Below, piece by piece: positions 1 to 7,994 of a DNA stretch of 39,945 bases; position 1 is the first letter of the stretch; the number at the start of each line of letters is the position of its first letter. Source of the stretch: Ruminococcaceae bacterium UBA5413. Its GTDB lineage: Bacteria > Bacillota > Clostridia > Oscillospirales > Acutalibacteraceae. The stretch covers positions 43,844-83,788 of the forward strand of contig DHNP01000033.1 in assembly GCA_002409585.1 (NCBI GenBank), in the 5' to 3' direction. Under the pieces are notes generated by a model that made no database searches, was not told the DNA's origin, and saw only the letters and a program-made list of their open reading frames with translations. The translations under genes and the position numbers were made by a program.

Positions 1-187
1 TGCTTTTAAAAAGTACGGCACGGTTTCTTCCGCCATGGCATGCTTTAAGTTTTTTTTCACGTTTTCCTTTGTCAAGCTTTACTGCTTTTAAAAGTACGGC
101 ACGGTTTCTTCCGTCACGGCATGCTTTAAGTTTTTTTTCACGTTTTCCTTTATTGAGCTTTACTGCTTTTAAAAAGTACGGCACGGC
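1..187. repeat. 82-bp tandem direct repeat, 2.3 copies
   Basis: Two nearly identical units (1-82 and 83-163) and the first ~24 bases of a third (164-187) lie head to tail. Each unit begins TGCTTTTAAAA(A)GTACGGCACGG and ends near AGCTTTAC. The units differ at a handful of bases and by one A in an A run. The array may extend left of the window. It lies just downstream of the substrate-binding protein gene on the minus strand. No coding function is visible; spacing and near-identity argue against a CRISPR. Confidence 0.85.
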
Positions 188-195
188 GGGAAAGG

Positions 196-1224
196 TTACT
201 CAGGCAGGTAGTCGTCGCTGAAGCCCGTGCCGGCGGGTATCTCGTTATCTATAAGTTTCTGTTTATAAAGCCAGCTGTAAAAAGCGTCCCAGCGTTTGGC
301 GTCTATATATCCCCAGCGTGAAACCTCCGCCTTATAGCGTGTTGAGAGCCATTTTTGGCTTTCGAGCACGATTTTCTTGTCGAGCGTTTTATCGGCTGCG
401 CAAAGTATATCGGCGGCTTTTTCAGGATTTTTTATAGCATACTCATACCCTTTTTTAGTAGCCGCGAGAAACTTTTTGGCTATATCCGGTTTTTCCTTAA
501 GAAAAGTATTGTTAGCTATAATGACCGGCGTATAGTAGTCGAAAACAGGGTCTATGTCTTTAAATTCCCAGTAGTTTGTATCTATGCCCTTTACCTTTGT
601 CGCTATGCCGTCCCACGCGTAGTATATCCATACGGCGTCTATGTTTGTTTTAAGCGCCGTTACGACGTCGTCGACATTTGTCGGCGCCATGTTGAGCTTT
701 GAAAAGTCGCCGCCGTCCTTTTCCATGACGTACTTCATCATGGCTTTTTCGACCGGCATATCCCATGTAGCGTACGTTTTGCCCTCGAGTTTTTTGGGGC
801 TTGTTATGCCCTTGCTCTTAAGCGAAATGATGCCTGACGTGTTGTGCTGTATGATAGTCGCGACTGCCGTAACCGGAACGGCGGTAGAAGGCTGGAACGC
901 CGGCTCCAGGCTGTCCTGAAAGTCCACGCCGAAGTCCGCCTTGCCTGAGCCTACAAGAGCCGTCGCGCCGTCTTCCGGCGGCTGCTCTATGTTTACCTTA
1001 AGCCCTTCGTCCTTATAGTAACCGAGCTTCTGTGCTGCGTAAATGCCTGTATGGTTAGTGTTCGGTGTCCAGTCCAAAACGAAATTAACCGTCTGCAGGC
1101 TTTCTTTGGCAGGACCTTCCGCCGCGGAGGACACAGCCGCCGAACTCGCGTCCTTGCCGCCGGAACAGCCTGCCGCCAAAACCGTAAACGCCGCCGCAAG
1201 CAGCACGCATAATAACTTTTTCAA
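196..1224 (-). CDS. thiY: ABC transporter substrate-binding lipoprotein, ThiY/NMT1-like
   Basis: A 342-residue extracytoplasmic solute-binding lipoprotein. The N-terminus is a lipoprotein signal peptide ending in a lipobox (LAAGC, Cys about residue 20), followed by a Ser/Ala-rich linker. The mature part is of the NMT1/THI5-like periplasmic-binding family, with the opening typical of that family (NFVLDWTPNTNHTGIYAAQ). Members bind thiamine pyrimidine precursors such as HMP or formylaminopyrimidine. It is the third gene of a minus-strand locus (thiamine-binding protein, permease, this gene) led by a TPP riboswitch, which supports the thiamine-precursor assignment. The exact ligand cannot be read from sequence. 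No ATP-binding subunit is seen in the window; it may lie to the left. Confidence 0.88.
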   Translation of the reverse strand: MKKLLCVLLAAAFTVLAAGCSGGKDASSAAVSSAAEGPAKESLQTVNFVLDWTPNTNHTGIYAAQKLGYYKDEGLKVNIEQPPEDGATALVGSGKADFGVDFQDSLEPAFQPSTAVPVTAVATIIQHNTSGIISLKSKGITSPKKLEGKTYATWDMPVEKAMMKYVMEKDGGDFSKLNMAPTNVDDVVTALKTNIDAVWIYYAWDGIATKVKGIDTNYWEFKDIDPVFDYYTPVIIANNTFLKEKPDIAKKFLAATKKGYEYAIKNPEKAADILCAADKTLDKKIVLESQKWLSTRYKAEVSRWGYIDAKRWDAFYSWLYKQKLIDNEIPAGTGFSDDYLPE

Positions 1225-1281
1225 CTCAATATGCTCCTTTAATATTAATCTGAATTCATTTAATAAATATTGTGTAAAGTA

Positions 1282-2058
1282 TCATTTTACATTTTTCCCT
1301 GTGCGCTTGTACGGCATCGCAAGCCTTTCGGCGAGCGACACAACCCGCATAAGGACAAGGCTCAAAACAGAAACGAGGAAAATAACAGCGAACATCTTGT
1401 CGAACGCAAACGACTTTTTTACGTGCGTCATGTAGACGCCGAGGCCGCTGTAACCGCCGAGCCACTCCGCGATGACCGCGCCTACAACAGAGTAAGAAAC
1501 CGCTATGCGCAGCCCCGAAAAGAACCGTCCCAGCGAGGAGGGGAACTTTAAAAAACGGAAAATCTGCACCTTTGTGGCGCCCATGGCACGCAGGAGGTTG
1601 AGCGTGTCGGTGTCAGCCGCCCTGTACCCGTCAAGGAGTCCGACAGCTACGGGGAAAAAGCAGACTATAACGACAAGCGTTATCTTAGGCGATATGCCGT
1701 AGCCCATCCACAGCACGAGGAGCGGCGCTATGGCTACCGGCGGCACAGTCTGGCTTATGATAAGCACAGGGTACAGCGCGCGGTACAAAAAGTCGAACCT
1801 GTCCATTAAAAATGCAAGGGCAAACGCCAGCGCCACCGCTATGCCAAGGCCTATGAAAGCTTCCGACAAGGTAGTGCCCGCGTTAGACATAAGCTCGCCG
1901 AAATCGCCGGCAAAGGCAAAAATGACGTCCACCGGCGACGGCAGCATAAACTTCGGTATAAGCCCCGCCGACGACACCGCCTGCCACACTGCCAGCAAAA
2001 GGACTATAAAAGCTGCCGACGACGCTTTATTCCTTATACTTCGAAATTTTCCTGTCAA
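1282..2058 (-). CDS. thiX: ABC transporter permease, ThiX-like
   Basis: A 258-residue integral membrane permease of the BPD_transp_1 (SsuC/TauC/ThiX) family with about six hydrophobic helices. The EAA-type cytoplasmic loop that contacts the ATPase is around residues 150-175 (DTLNLLRAMGATKVQIFRFL). The start is a TTG preceded by GGAG and overlaps the 3' end of the upstream thiamine-binding gene by 32 bp, implying translational coupling. The substrate-binding gene follows 57 bp downstream. With the TPP riboswitch upstream, import of a thiamine pyrimidine precursor is the best guess; by sequence alone it could equally be a sulfonate or nitrate-type permease. Confidence 0.87.
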   Translation of the reverse strand: MTGKFRSIRNKASSAAFIVLLLAVWQAVSSAGLIPKFMLPSPVDVIFAFAGDFGELMSNAGTTLSEAFIGLGIAVALAFALAFLMDRFDFLYRALYPVLIISQTVPPVAIAPLLVLWMGYGISPKITLVVIVCFFPVAVGLLDGYRAADTDTLNLLRAMGATKVQIFRFLKFPSSLGRFFSGLRIAVSYSVVGAVIAEWLGGYSGLGVYMTHVKKSFAFDKMFAVIFLVSVLSLVLMRVVSLAERLAMPYKRTGKNVK

Positions 2059-2326
2059 TCGTCATCACTCCGTTTTCCGGCCTGTAAGCAATCTTCACAT
2101 ATGTGCTCACGCCCGGCGCGCCGGCCTTCACGGCTATGAGCTGGCAGCCTTTGACTATCTCCATAAGCGTGTCATAGTCGCCCTCAACCGTTGTTTCAAA
2201 CGGCGCGACGACGGTATGAAGCCCGAAGCTTTTTATATATGCTATGACCTCGTCTACCACGCGGCAGACCTCGTCGTCGCCCTGTACCTGCGGCAGGACC
2301 TGGATTGCTACACTTGCATTGAACAT
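2027..2326 (-). CDS. MTH1187/YkoF-type thiamine-binding protein
   Basis: A 99-residue protein of the MTH1187 (DUF77) thiamine-binding family, a ferredoxin-like fold that forms tetramers. Family-like features are an N-terminal beta strand (NASVAIQVLPQ), the mid segment SFGLHTVVAPFETTVEGD, and a C-terminal strand-rich part. It is the first gene after the TPP riboswitch, about 130 nt from it, and overlaps the permease gene. Family members bind thiamine or its pyrimidine and probably act as intracellular carriers or sensors. The function in transport is inferred from context. Confidence 0.82.
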   Translation of the reverse strand: MFNASVAIQVLPQVQGDDEVCRVVDEVIAYIKSFGLHTVVAPFETTVEGDYDTLMEIVKGCQLIAVKAGAPGVSTYVKIAYRPENGVMTIDRKISKYKE

Positions 2327-2422
2327 TTTTACTACCCCTTTTACAACAAAATATATTGCGGAATATCTCCGCCATATACGCGCAGCGCTTAAGCATACAG
2401 AGATATTATTGCCCTAAGCAAT

Positions 2423-2458
2423 AAAAAAACGCCCGTTTGCCAAAATAGGCAAAAGGCG
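2423..2458 (-). terminator. Riboswitch-controlled intrinsic terminator
   Basis: On the minus strand a GC hairpin (CGCC, TTTTGCC, loop, GGCAAAC, GGGCG) is followed by seven Ts. It sits directly 3' of the TPP aptamer and about 100 nt before the first gene. The arrangement fits transcription attenuation: TPP bound to the aptamer would let this terminator form. An anti-terminator pairing was not worked out. Confidence 0.8.
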
Positions 2459-2462
2459 CGAA

Positions 2463-2549
2463 CTATCGATTTCCCTACGCCGGCATTATCCGGATCAGGT
2501 TATGGGTTAAAGCAGAAAGCTTCTCTCAGCCGATAATCAGCACCCCGTA
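2463..2549 (-). promoter_or_regulatory. TPP riboswitch (THI element)
   Basis: The minus-strand RNA contains the conserved blocks of the THI box in order: GGGGTGC, then CUGAGA, then ACCC, then CCUGAUCCGGAUAAUGCCGGCGUAGGGAA-type sequence (the last split here as CCTGATCCGG and ATAATGCCGGCGTAGGGA). These form the pyrimidine-sensing and pyrophosphate-sensing arms of the TPP aptamer. The element lies between a consensus promoter and a terminator and controls the thiamine-related transporter genes below it. Confidence 0.96.
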
Positions 2550-2564
2550 TATTATTTGTTAATT

Positions 2565-2593
2565 ATTATACATTTTTACGGCGCGTTTGTCAA
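2565..2593 (-). promoter_or_regulatory. Consensus sigma-A promoter of the TPP-riboswitch operon
   Basis: On the minus strand a perfect TTGACA (2588-2593) is separated by 17 nt from a perfect TATAAT (2565-2570). The predicted start is near 2558, about 10 nt before the aptamer. The strength of this promoter suits a locus whose control is mainly by the riboswitch. Confidence 0.85.
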
Positions 2594-2627
2594 ACGCGTA
2601 AAATATTTTACTTAAGCCTTATTTATA

Positions 2628-2656
2628 TTGACAGTGCTTAAAGCGGTTGCTATTAT
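2628..2656 (+). promoter_or_regulatory. Sigma-A promoter for the lipoprotein gene
   Basis: TTGACA (2628-2633), a 17-nt spacer and TATTAT (2651-2656) precede the lipoprotein gene that starts at 2742. It is back to back with the riboswitch operon promoter, with only about 34 bp between the two -35 boxes. Confidence 0.75.
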
Positions 2657-2741
2657 TGATATACAATCGAATTATGATAAAGAAACATTGAAGCGCGCAT
2701 ACGTAACGGCTCTGTGTGCGGCAATGTCCGGGAGGCAGTAA

Positions 2742-3641
2742 TTGACAAAAACAAAACGCATGGTTACAATTTTAGTCTCATCCGCCCTGATACTCGCGGC
2801 AGGATGCGGCAAGGGTTCAGCTTCGTCCCAAAGTGAAAGCTCCCAGGGTGACAGCAGCGTAAATCCGGAGCAGAGCAGCGCCGCCGTAATTTCCGGAGGC
2901 AGCTCAGAAAGCGCGTCCGCGGCATCCTCTGAAAGCGCAGGCTCAGCGGTAAGCGCTGAGGCAGAAAGCTCATCCGCACAATCAAGCGCCATCCCTACGG
3001 CGCAGAAAGACGTCCTTAGCAGCATAAAAAAGTCTTTAAATACAGGCGTGCCAGTCATCCTGCCTGAAAGCGTCTCCGTACAAAGCGGCAAATACCTGAC
3101 GGCTTCGGTGTCTTCAGGTAAAACGGGTTACGGCGTAAAGTTTTACCAAACAGACAAGCCGGCCGGCATAAACTCTGAATCCGCCGCGAGCGGCACGCTT
3201 ATAGTGGAAGTCACGGGTACCGATATGGTAAGCGCAGAAAAGGCAAACCAAAGCATCTTGGACTCGGGGTACATAAAGGAAGAAGAAAGCGCCTGTACCA
3301 TAGACCTTGGCAGCAACATAAAGGCGGCGGGCGAGGCAGGCCTTGGCCACCAGCGGATTATATGGAACGAGGGCCGATGGTGCATCTGCGTTGACAGCCC
3401 TACCGACACTACCATGGCCGGCCAGCAGTATCCGGACGGAAAAGTGCTCGCCATAAGCACAGCGGCTTACTTAGACCGGTACATGCTCCCCGCTCCGCAG
3501 AAAATCGGCATTATAAGCATGAGTACATGGAAAAGTTCAGGCTCCGCCTCCGCGGAATGGCAGAACGGCAAAAACGTTTACAGCATAGGCAGCAGCGACC
3601 CCATGACTGTCCTTGAAACCGCAGTCTCCATGAACCAATGA
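2742..3641 (+). CDS. Putative lipoprotein with Ser-rich linker, unknown function
   Basis: A 299-residue secreted lipoprotein. The start is a TTG six bases after GGAGG. Residues 1-22 form a signal peptide with lipobox LAAGC; residues about 23-90 are a low-complexity Ser/Ala/Glu/Gln linker; the rest is a globular domain of about 200 residues (from LPESVSVQSGKYL) rich in beta-forming residues. The family is not recognised. Gly, Trp and Tyr positions (GLGHQRIIWNEGRWCICV) suggest an extracellular folded domain. It is a single-gene unit with its own promoter, convergent with nadE. Confidence 0.8.
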   Translation: MTKTKRMVTILVSSALILAAGCGKGSASSQSESSQGDSSVNPEQSSAAVISGGSSESASAASSESAGSAVSAEAESSSAQSSAIPTAQKDVLSSIKKSLNTGVPVILPESVSVQSGKYLTASVSSGKTGYGVKFYQTDKPAGINSESAASGTLIVEVTGTDMVSAEKANQSILDSGYIKEEESACTIDLGSNIKAAGEAGLGHQRIIWNEGRWCICVDSPTDTTMAGQQYPDGKVLAISTAAYLDRYMLPAPQKIGIISMSTWKSSGSASAEWQNGKNVYSIGSSDPMTVLETAVSMNQ

Positions 3642-3642
3642 C

Positions 3643-3676
3643 AAAAAGCGGCCGGTATCTCTGCCATACCGGCCGC
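3643..3676 (-). terminator. Intrinsic terminator of nadE
   Basis: An 11-bp GC-rich hairpin (GCGGCCGGTAT with ATACCGGCCGC, 3648-3676) is followed on the minus strand by five Ts. It lies between the convergent lipoprotein and nadE genes. The U-tract is on the nadE side, so it mainly serves nadE. Confidence 0.85.
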
Positions 3677-3688
3677 CGTACTATAAAA

Positions 3689-5593
3689 TTAAAGCCCGTT
3701 TATTTCGTCCATCCAAAGTTTCACGCTGGCGTCGCTCGGCATACGGAAATCGCCGCGCGGCGAAAGGGTAACGCTGCCGACCTTAGGCCCGTCCGGCAGG
3801 CATGAGCGTTTAAACTGGTTTGTAAAGAAGCGGCGGTAAAATTCCTTAAGCCATTTTTTTACCGTTGCCGCATCGTAAGTCCCCTTAAATGAATTTACAG
3901 CCATACTGTAAATTTTAGACGGTGAAAAGCCGAAGCGCAGCATATAGTAAATGAAAAAGTCATGCAGCTCGTAAGGCCCAACTATATTTTCGGTTTTCTG
4001 TGATATCTCGCCGTTTTCCGGAGGCAAAAGCTCAGGGCTTACAGGTGTGTCCAAAACGTCGTAAAGCACACTGCGCAGGTTTTCCGGCCCCGTGTCCGCC
4101 GCATGGCGCACGAGGTGGCGCACGAGTGTTTTAGGTACGGAGCAGTTTACGCCGTACATAGACATTATGTCGCCGTTATAAGTTGCCCAGCCGAGCGCTA
4201 TCTCCGAAAGGTCGCCCGTGCCTATGACAAGCCCGCCGCACTGGTTCGCGAGGTCCATCAGTACCTGCGTGCGTTCCCGGGCCTGTGCGTTTTCGTAAGT
4301 CACGTCGCGGTTTTTAGGGTCGTGGCCTATATCTTCGAAGTGGCGCTTAACGCTTTCGCCTATGGGTATCTCGCGGTAATCCGTTCCTAAAAGCTCCGCC
4401 AAACGCTTTGCGTTGCTTTTCGTCCTTTTAGTAGTGCCAAAACCCGGCATGGTCGCCGTTATTATGCCTTTACGGTCAAGCGAAAGGGCATCAAAGGCAC
4501 GGGCCGTCACAAGCAGCGCAAGGGTTGAGTCAAGCCCGCCGGATATGCCGAGTACGGCGCACTTTATGCCTGTGTGTTTAAGGCGCGTCTTAAGCCCCTG
4601 CGCCTGCAGGTTAAGTATCATCTCGCACCTTTCGGAAAGGTCGCTTTTGCTGTCAGGCACAAAGGGGAGCGGCGGAAACCTGCGCTCCGGCTCAAAAGCG
4701 GGCGGTTCCATCGAAAAAAGCACTTCACGCGCGCCGCCTCCGCCGTGCCACGTCGTCATGCGCAGGCGCTCCTGGTTAATCCTGATAAGGTCCGCGTCGG
4801 CATACGTCACGCCGGTGGAAAACTGTCTTGACTCCGCAAGCACAGTGCCGTTTTCCGCAATGATGTCATGCCCTGTGAAGACAAGGTCCGTCGAGGACTC
4901 GCCCTCGCCCGCGTCAGCGTATGCGTAAGCCGCCAGCAGCCTCGCAGACTGGTTTTTCACAAGCTCGCGGCGGTAAGGCGCCTTGCCTATAATCTCGTCG
5001 CTTGCCGAAAGGTTAAAGATAACCGACGCCCCGCTCCGCGCAAGCTCAGCTGACGGAGGGCACGGCACCCAAAGGTCTTCGCATATCTCGGCGCCGGCCG
5101 TAAAAAGCGGAATATTTTCACACTTAAACACTATATTTTTCCCGAAGGGCACGTCCTTCTGCCCGCAGAAAGTTATCTCACTGCACCCGTCCGGCGCGGG
5201 CGAAAAGTGGCGCGCTTCGTAAAATTCACTGTAATTCGGTATATTGCTTTTAGGTACTATCCCCAAAAGCCTGCCTTTGCATACAGCCGCCGCGCAGCTG
5301 TACAGCCCGCCGTTAACGGCAACCGGAAGCCCTATGAAAATGAGCATTTCCGTTCCGGCCGTTTTTCCGGCTATAAGCCGCAGCGCGTTTTCAGCACCCG
5401 CGATAAGCGTACTGTCGCGGAATAAATCCCCGCACGTGTACCCTGTAAGGCACAGCTCCGGAAACGCAGCCGCTCCGGCTTTTATTTTTTTACATTCTCC
5501 TATAAGCTTTAACACAGACTCCGCGTTGTATGCGCAGTCAGCCGGTTTTATCTCCGGCGTGGCGGCGGCAATGCGGAAAAAGCCGTCTTTCAT
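3689..5593 (-). CDS. nadE: Glutamine-dependent NAD+ synthase
   Basis: A 634-residue two-domain cytosolic enzyme that makes NAD+ from deamido-NAD+, ATP and glutamine, the last step of NAD synthesis. The N-terminal ~280 residues are a nitrilase-type glutaminase, with Glu in FPELCLTGYT, Lys in IVPKSNIPNYSEFYEARHF and the nucleophilic Cys in AEICEDLW. The C-terminal domain is the NAD synthetase proper, with the PP-loop ATP motif SGGLDST near residue 350 and the family motif TGDLSEIALGWATYNGD. The length fits the long glutamine-dependent form. The start ATG overlaps the stop of the upstream membrane protein gene by 4 bp. Confidence 0.96.
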   Translation of the reverse strand: MKDGFFRIAAATPEIKPADCAYNAESVLKLIGECKKIKAGAAAFPELCLTGYTCGDLFRDSTLIAGAENALRLIAGKTAGTEMLIFIGLPVAVNGGLYSCAAAVCKGRLLGIVPKSNIPNYSEFYEARHFSPAPDGCSEITFCGQKDVPFGKNIVFKCENIPLFTAGAEICEDLWVPCPPSAELARSGASVIFNLSASDEIIGKAPYRRELVKNQSARLLAAYAYADAGEGESSTDLVFTGHDIIAENGTVLAESRQFSTGVTYADADLIRINQERLRMTTWHGGGGAREVLFSMEPPAFEPERRFPPLPFVPDSKSDLSERCEMILNLQAQGLKTRLKHTGIKCAVLGISGGLDSTLALLVTARAFDALSLDRKGIITATMPGFGTTKRTKSNAKRLAELLGTDYREIPIGESVKRHFEDIGHDPKNRDVTYENAQARERTQVLMDLANQCGGLVIGTGDLSEIALGWATYNGDIMSMYGVNCSVPKTLVRHLVRHAADTGPENLRSVLYDVLDTPVSPELLPPENGEISQKTENIVGPYELHDFFIYYMLRFGFSPSKIYSMAVNSFKGTYDAATVKKWLKEFYRRFFTNQFKRSCLPDGPKVGSVTLSPRGDFRMPSDASVKLWMDEINGL

Positions 5594-6702
5594 TTTACCT
5601 GACCCTCCGTAGTCGGCGCCGCCGTTCCGGCAGCCGCGTCTTTCGTTTTTCCGCCGTACGTGTTAAGCACCGATTTCATTTTTTCACGTTTTTTATCAAA
5701 CCCTGCAAAAAAGGCGCCTACTATTATGCTTGAGTAATACGTTATAAGCCGCCAAAGGAGCATTGCCTTTTTTATTACTCCATCGTCAAAAAACATTTGG
5801 AATATAACTAAGAAGCTGCCCTCCGCCGCGCCGGCGGCGCCCGGCAGAGGCGTGTAGCTCGATATCATAGTGACGAAGCTCTGCGCGGCTATCATGTCAA
5901 AAACAGGCGCGCCGGGGCATCGGAACGCTTTATATATAAAGAACGGTATCAAAAACATTACCGTAAGCTGAAAAAACGTTATGACATAAACGCGCACCAT
6001 CAGCTTACGGTTACTTTGCATGGCATTGTTGTTTTCTATAAAAAACTCAAGCTGGCCTTTGACCTTCTTTTCCGTTTCCACGGGTTTTTTCACTATTTTA
6101 AAGCGGTTCAAAAGCCAGACAACGCCGTATATCAGCCTGCTTGTAAAGTTAGGGCAGTACGTAAACAGTATAAGTATTACGACCGACGCCGCCTGGTACA
6201 AAAAGCCAATAAACGCAAGCGCCATAAAGCCCTGTATCTTACTGCGGAAAAACGAGTACTTTACTATTATAACCGCAAGGGAATAGCACGTAATGGACGT
6301 CTGGTAAACTAAAAATTTCCTTACGAGCGCTGAGATGGCAATGCCCGACGCCACCCCCTGCCGTATGAGCGCGAGCAGCTGCATTGGCTGCCCTGCCACG
6401 GCGTAAGGCGTCACCGAGTTAAAGTACTGGCCGACCATGGTAACTTTAAACGCCTGCTTATAGCCGTAGCTCGCGTGGAAAGCCTGCGCCACGAGCGTCT
6501 TTATGTTGAGGCCGTCGAGCATCCACCCCAAAACGACGCACGCCAAAGCGCACGAAAGCCAAAATATATTCATTGACGGGACGCTCTGCATAAGGACAAC
6601 GAGGTTATTGTCTGAAATGCAGAAATAAACAAGCAGCCCTACTGAAAACGCAAACAGTACGGCCTGAAATATTTTTGACGATTTGCTCTTATCCTTCATC
6701 AT
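5590..6702 (-). CDS. Lysylphosphatidylglycerol synthase-like flippase-domain membrane protein
   Basis: A 370-residue multi-pass membrane protein of the UPF0104/AglD-MprF transmembrane family, about eight hydrophobic segments. Typical features are the GQYFNSVTPYAVAGQPMQ segment near residue 90 and the C-terminal YTPLPGAAGAAEGSF motif. The family contains the flippase part of MprF and related lipid-modifying membrane proteins; there is no catalytic aminoacyltransferase domain. Its stop overlaps the nadE start (ATGA), so the two are co-translated, but no functional link to NAD synthesis is evident. The substrate is unknown. Confidence 0.87.
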   Translation of the reverse strand: MMKDKSKSSKIFQAVLFAFSVGLLVYFCISDNNLVVLMQSVPSMNIFWLSCALACVVLGWMLDGLNIKTLVAQAFHASYGYKQAFKVTMVGQYFNSVTPYAVAGQPMQLLALIRQGVASGIAISALVRKFLVYQTSITCYSLAVIIVKYSFFRSKIQGFMALAFIGFLYQAASVVILILFTYCPNFTSRLIYGVVWLLNRFKIVKKPVETEKKVKGQLEFFIENNNAMQSNRKLMVRVYVITFFQLTVMFLIPFFIYKAFRCPGAPVFDMIAAQSFVTMISSYTPLPGAAGAAEGSFLVIFQMFFDDGVIKKAMLLWRLITYYSSIIVGAFFAGFDKKREKMKSVLNTYGGKTKDAAAGTAAPTTEGQVK

Positions 6703-6785
6703 ACCGGACCCGGCACCTACTCACTTAAATTTAAACGCGAACGCGCAAAAGCCGCTTTCGCCGGCGGACGTAACACATAACACAT

Positions 6786-6818
6786 ACGCCTGCACATACT
6801 GCCGGTATGCGCAGGCGT
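6786..6818 (-). terminator. Hairpin downstream of the glycosyltransferase gene
   Basis: A 14-position stem with one mismatch (ACGCCTGC and CATAC against GTATG and GCAGGCGT) lies about 30 bp beyond the glycosyltransferase stop. The downstream run on the minus strand is only moderately T-rich (TATGTGTTATGTG), so it could be a weak terminator or an mRNA 3'-end stabiliser. Confidence 0.5.
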
Positions 6819-6850
6819 GTTTCAGTCCGGTAAATCACGCGGCGTATAGT

Positions 6851-7837
6851 TCACCGTACGGAATAATCTTCTTCGAGCTTCTGCGGCTCCAGCACTATGT
6901 TAAACATGCCGCCGCGCACGAGCCCTGAGTTAAAGCCGTCGCCGGCAAAATATTTTGTTGCCCTGCTGACACGGCTTATGTTGGTCAGAAAACCGCGGGC
7001 ATTCTTATTATCCCTGTGCATCCTCAAAACATACATGCATGAGAAGTTAAACGCCCTGTGTACCAAAGCGGCGTAGCTTTTCTGAAACTTTCCATATATG
7101 CCGTTTTCTTCAAGCGAGGCGCGCACGGAAGCCACCGCCCGCAGGTAATCGTTTATCTTCGTTACGTTCATAGTTGCCAGCGTACTCATGGGGCGCTGGT
7201 TGTAGTAGTAAAGCGGCCTGTCAATGACGGCGACTTTATTGGCATGTGCAAAAAGCCTGTTGGTCGTAGCGGTATCCTCAAAAGCTATTGACGGGTATGT
7301 TATGCCGTAGTCGGTAAAAAGGCTGCGTTTGTACATTTTATTCCAAACAAAACTTTGTATCTGCACGTCGTGCAGAAGCTTGTTCATAGCCTGTTCCGCT
7401 GTAAGCACGCCCCTGCACCTGAACGGGTACTCAAACAAAAAGTCATTGCCTATGTAGTGCAGGTAATAGTAACAGCACGAAATGTCCGCATCGTTTTCAG
7501 CGCAGGCGCTGTAAAGCTCTTCAAGGTATGTAGGCGCAACGTAGTCGTCGCTGTCGACAAGCGCTATATACTTTCCGCGCGCTTCCTTCAGCGCGCGGTT
7601 GCGCGACTGCGACATGCCCCGGTTTTCCTGGTTTATAACTTTTATAAAGCCGTATCTTGCTTCAAAATGGCGCAAAATATCCAGCGAATTGTCTGTCGAG
7701 CCGTCGTTTACGGCGATAACTTCAAAGTCGCGGTACGTTTGTTCCACAAGCGATGAAAGGCACTTCCCAACATATTTTTCGACATTATACACTGGAATAA
7801 TTACGCTTATCATCGGTAAACGTGAATTTTCCGCCAA
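6851..7837 (-). CDS. Family 2 glycosyltransferase
   Basis: A GT-A fold glycosyltransferase of about 328 residues. The N-terminal motif ISVIIPVYNVEKYVGKCLSSL, the segment EVIAVNDGSTDNS and the DxD-type motif ALVDSDDYV (metal and nucleotide-sugar binding) are present. The C-terminal half (CCYYYLHYIG onward) is the acceptor-specific part. The TTG at 7837 is chosen because AGGAAG lies seven bases before it; an ATG at 7858 has no visible ribosome-binding site. It probably adds a sugar to a surface polysaccharide or lipid; donor and acceptor are not predictable. It stands alone between the flippase-like gene and ldh. Confidence 0.9.
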   Translation of the reverse strand: MAENSRLPMISVIIPVYNVEKYVGKCLSSLVEQTYRDFEVIAVNDGSTDNSLDILRHFEARYGFIKVINQENRGMSQSRNRALKEARGKYIALVDSDDYVAPTYLEELYSACAENDADISCCYYYLHYIGNDFLFEYPFRCRGVLTAEQAMNKLLHDVQIQSFVWNKMYKRSLFTDYGITYPSIAFEDTATTNRLFAHANKVAVIDRPLYYYNQRPMSTLATMNVTKINDYLRAVASVRASLEENGIYGKFQKSYAALVHRAFNFSCMYVLRMHRDNKNARGFLTNISRVSRATKYFAGDGFNSGLVRGGMFNIVLEPQKLEEDYSVR

Positions 7838-7994
7838 TACAAATCTTCCTTTCAGCATAAAGGCTGCGTATGCCCCGCATACGTATGATGTATATCGCTC
7901 TTATTTTCGCAGAAAAGAGAGAAAAAGTCAAGTGCCCATAAAAAAATAACAATCATTTTTTAATTTTTAATTTAAAAAACTTATAAGCTCATTA

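Noticed and set aside
1..187. CRISPR-like direct repeats
   Set aside because: The units are contiguous, about 82 bp long, and have no unique spacers between short repeats; no cas genes are near.
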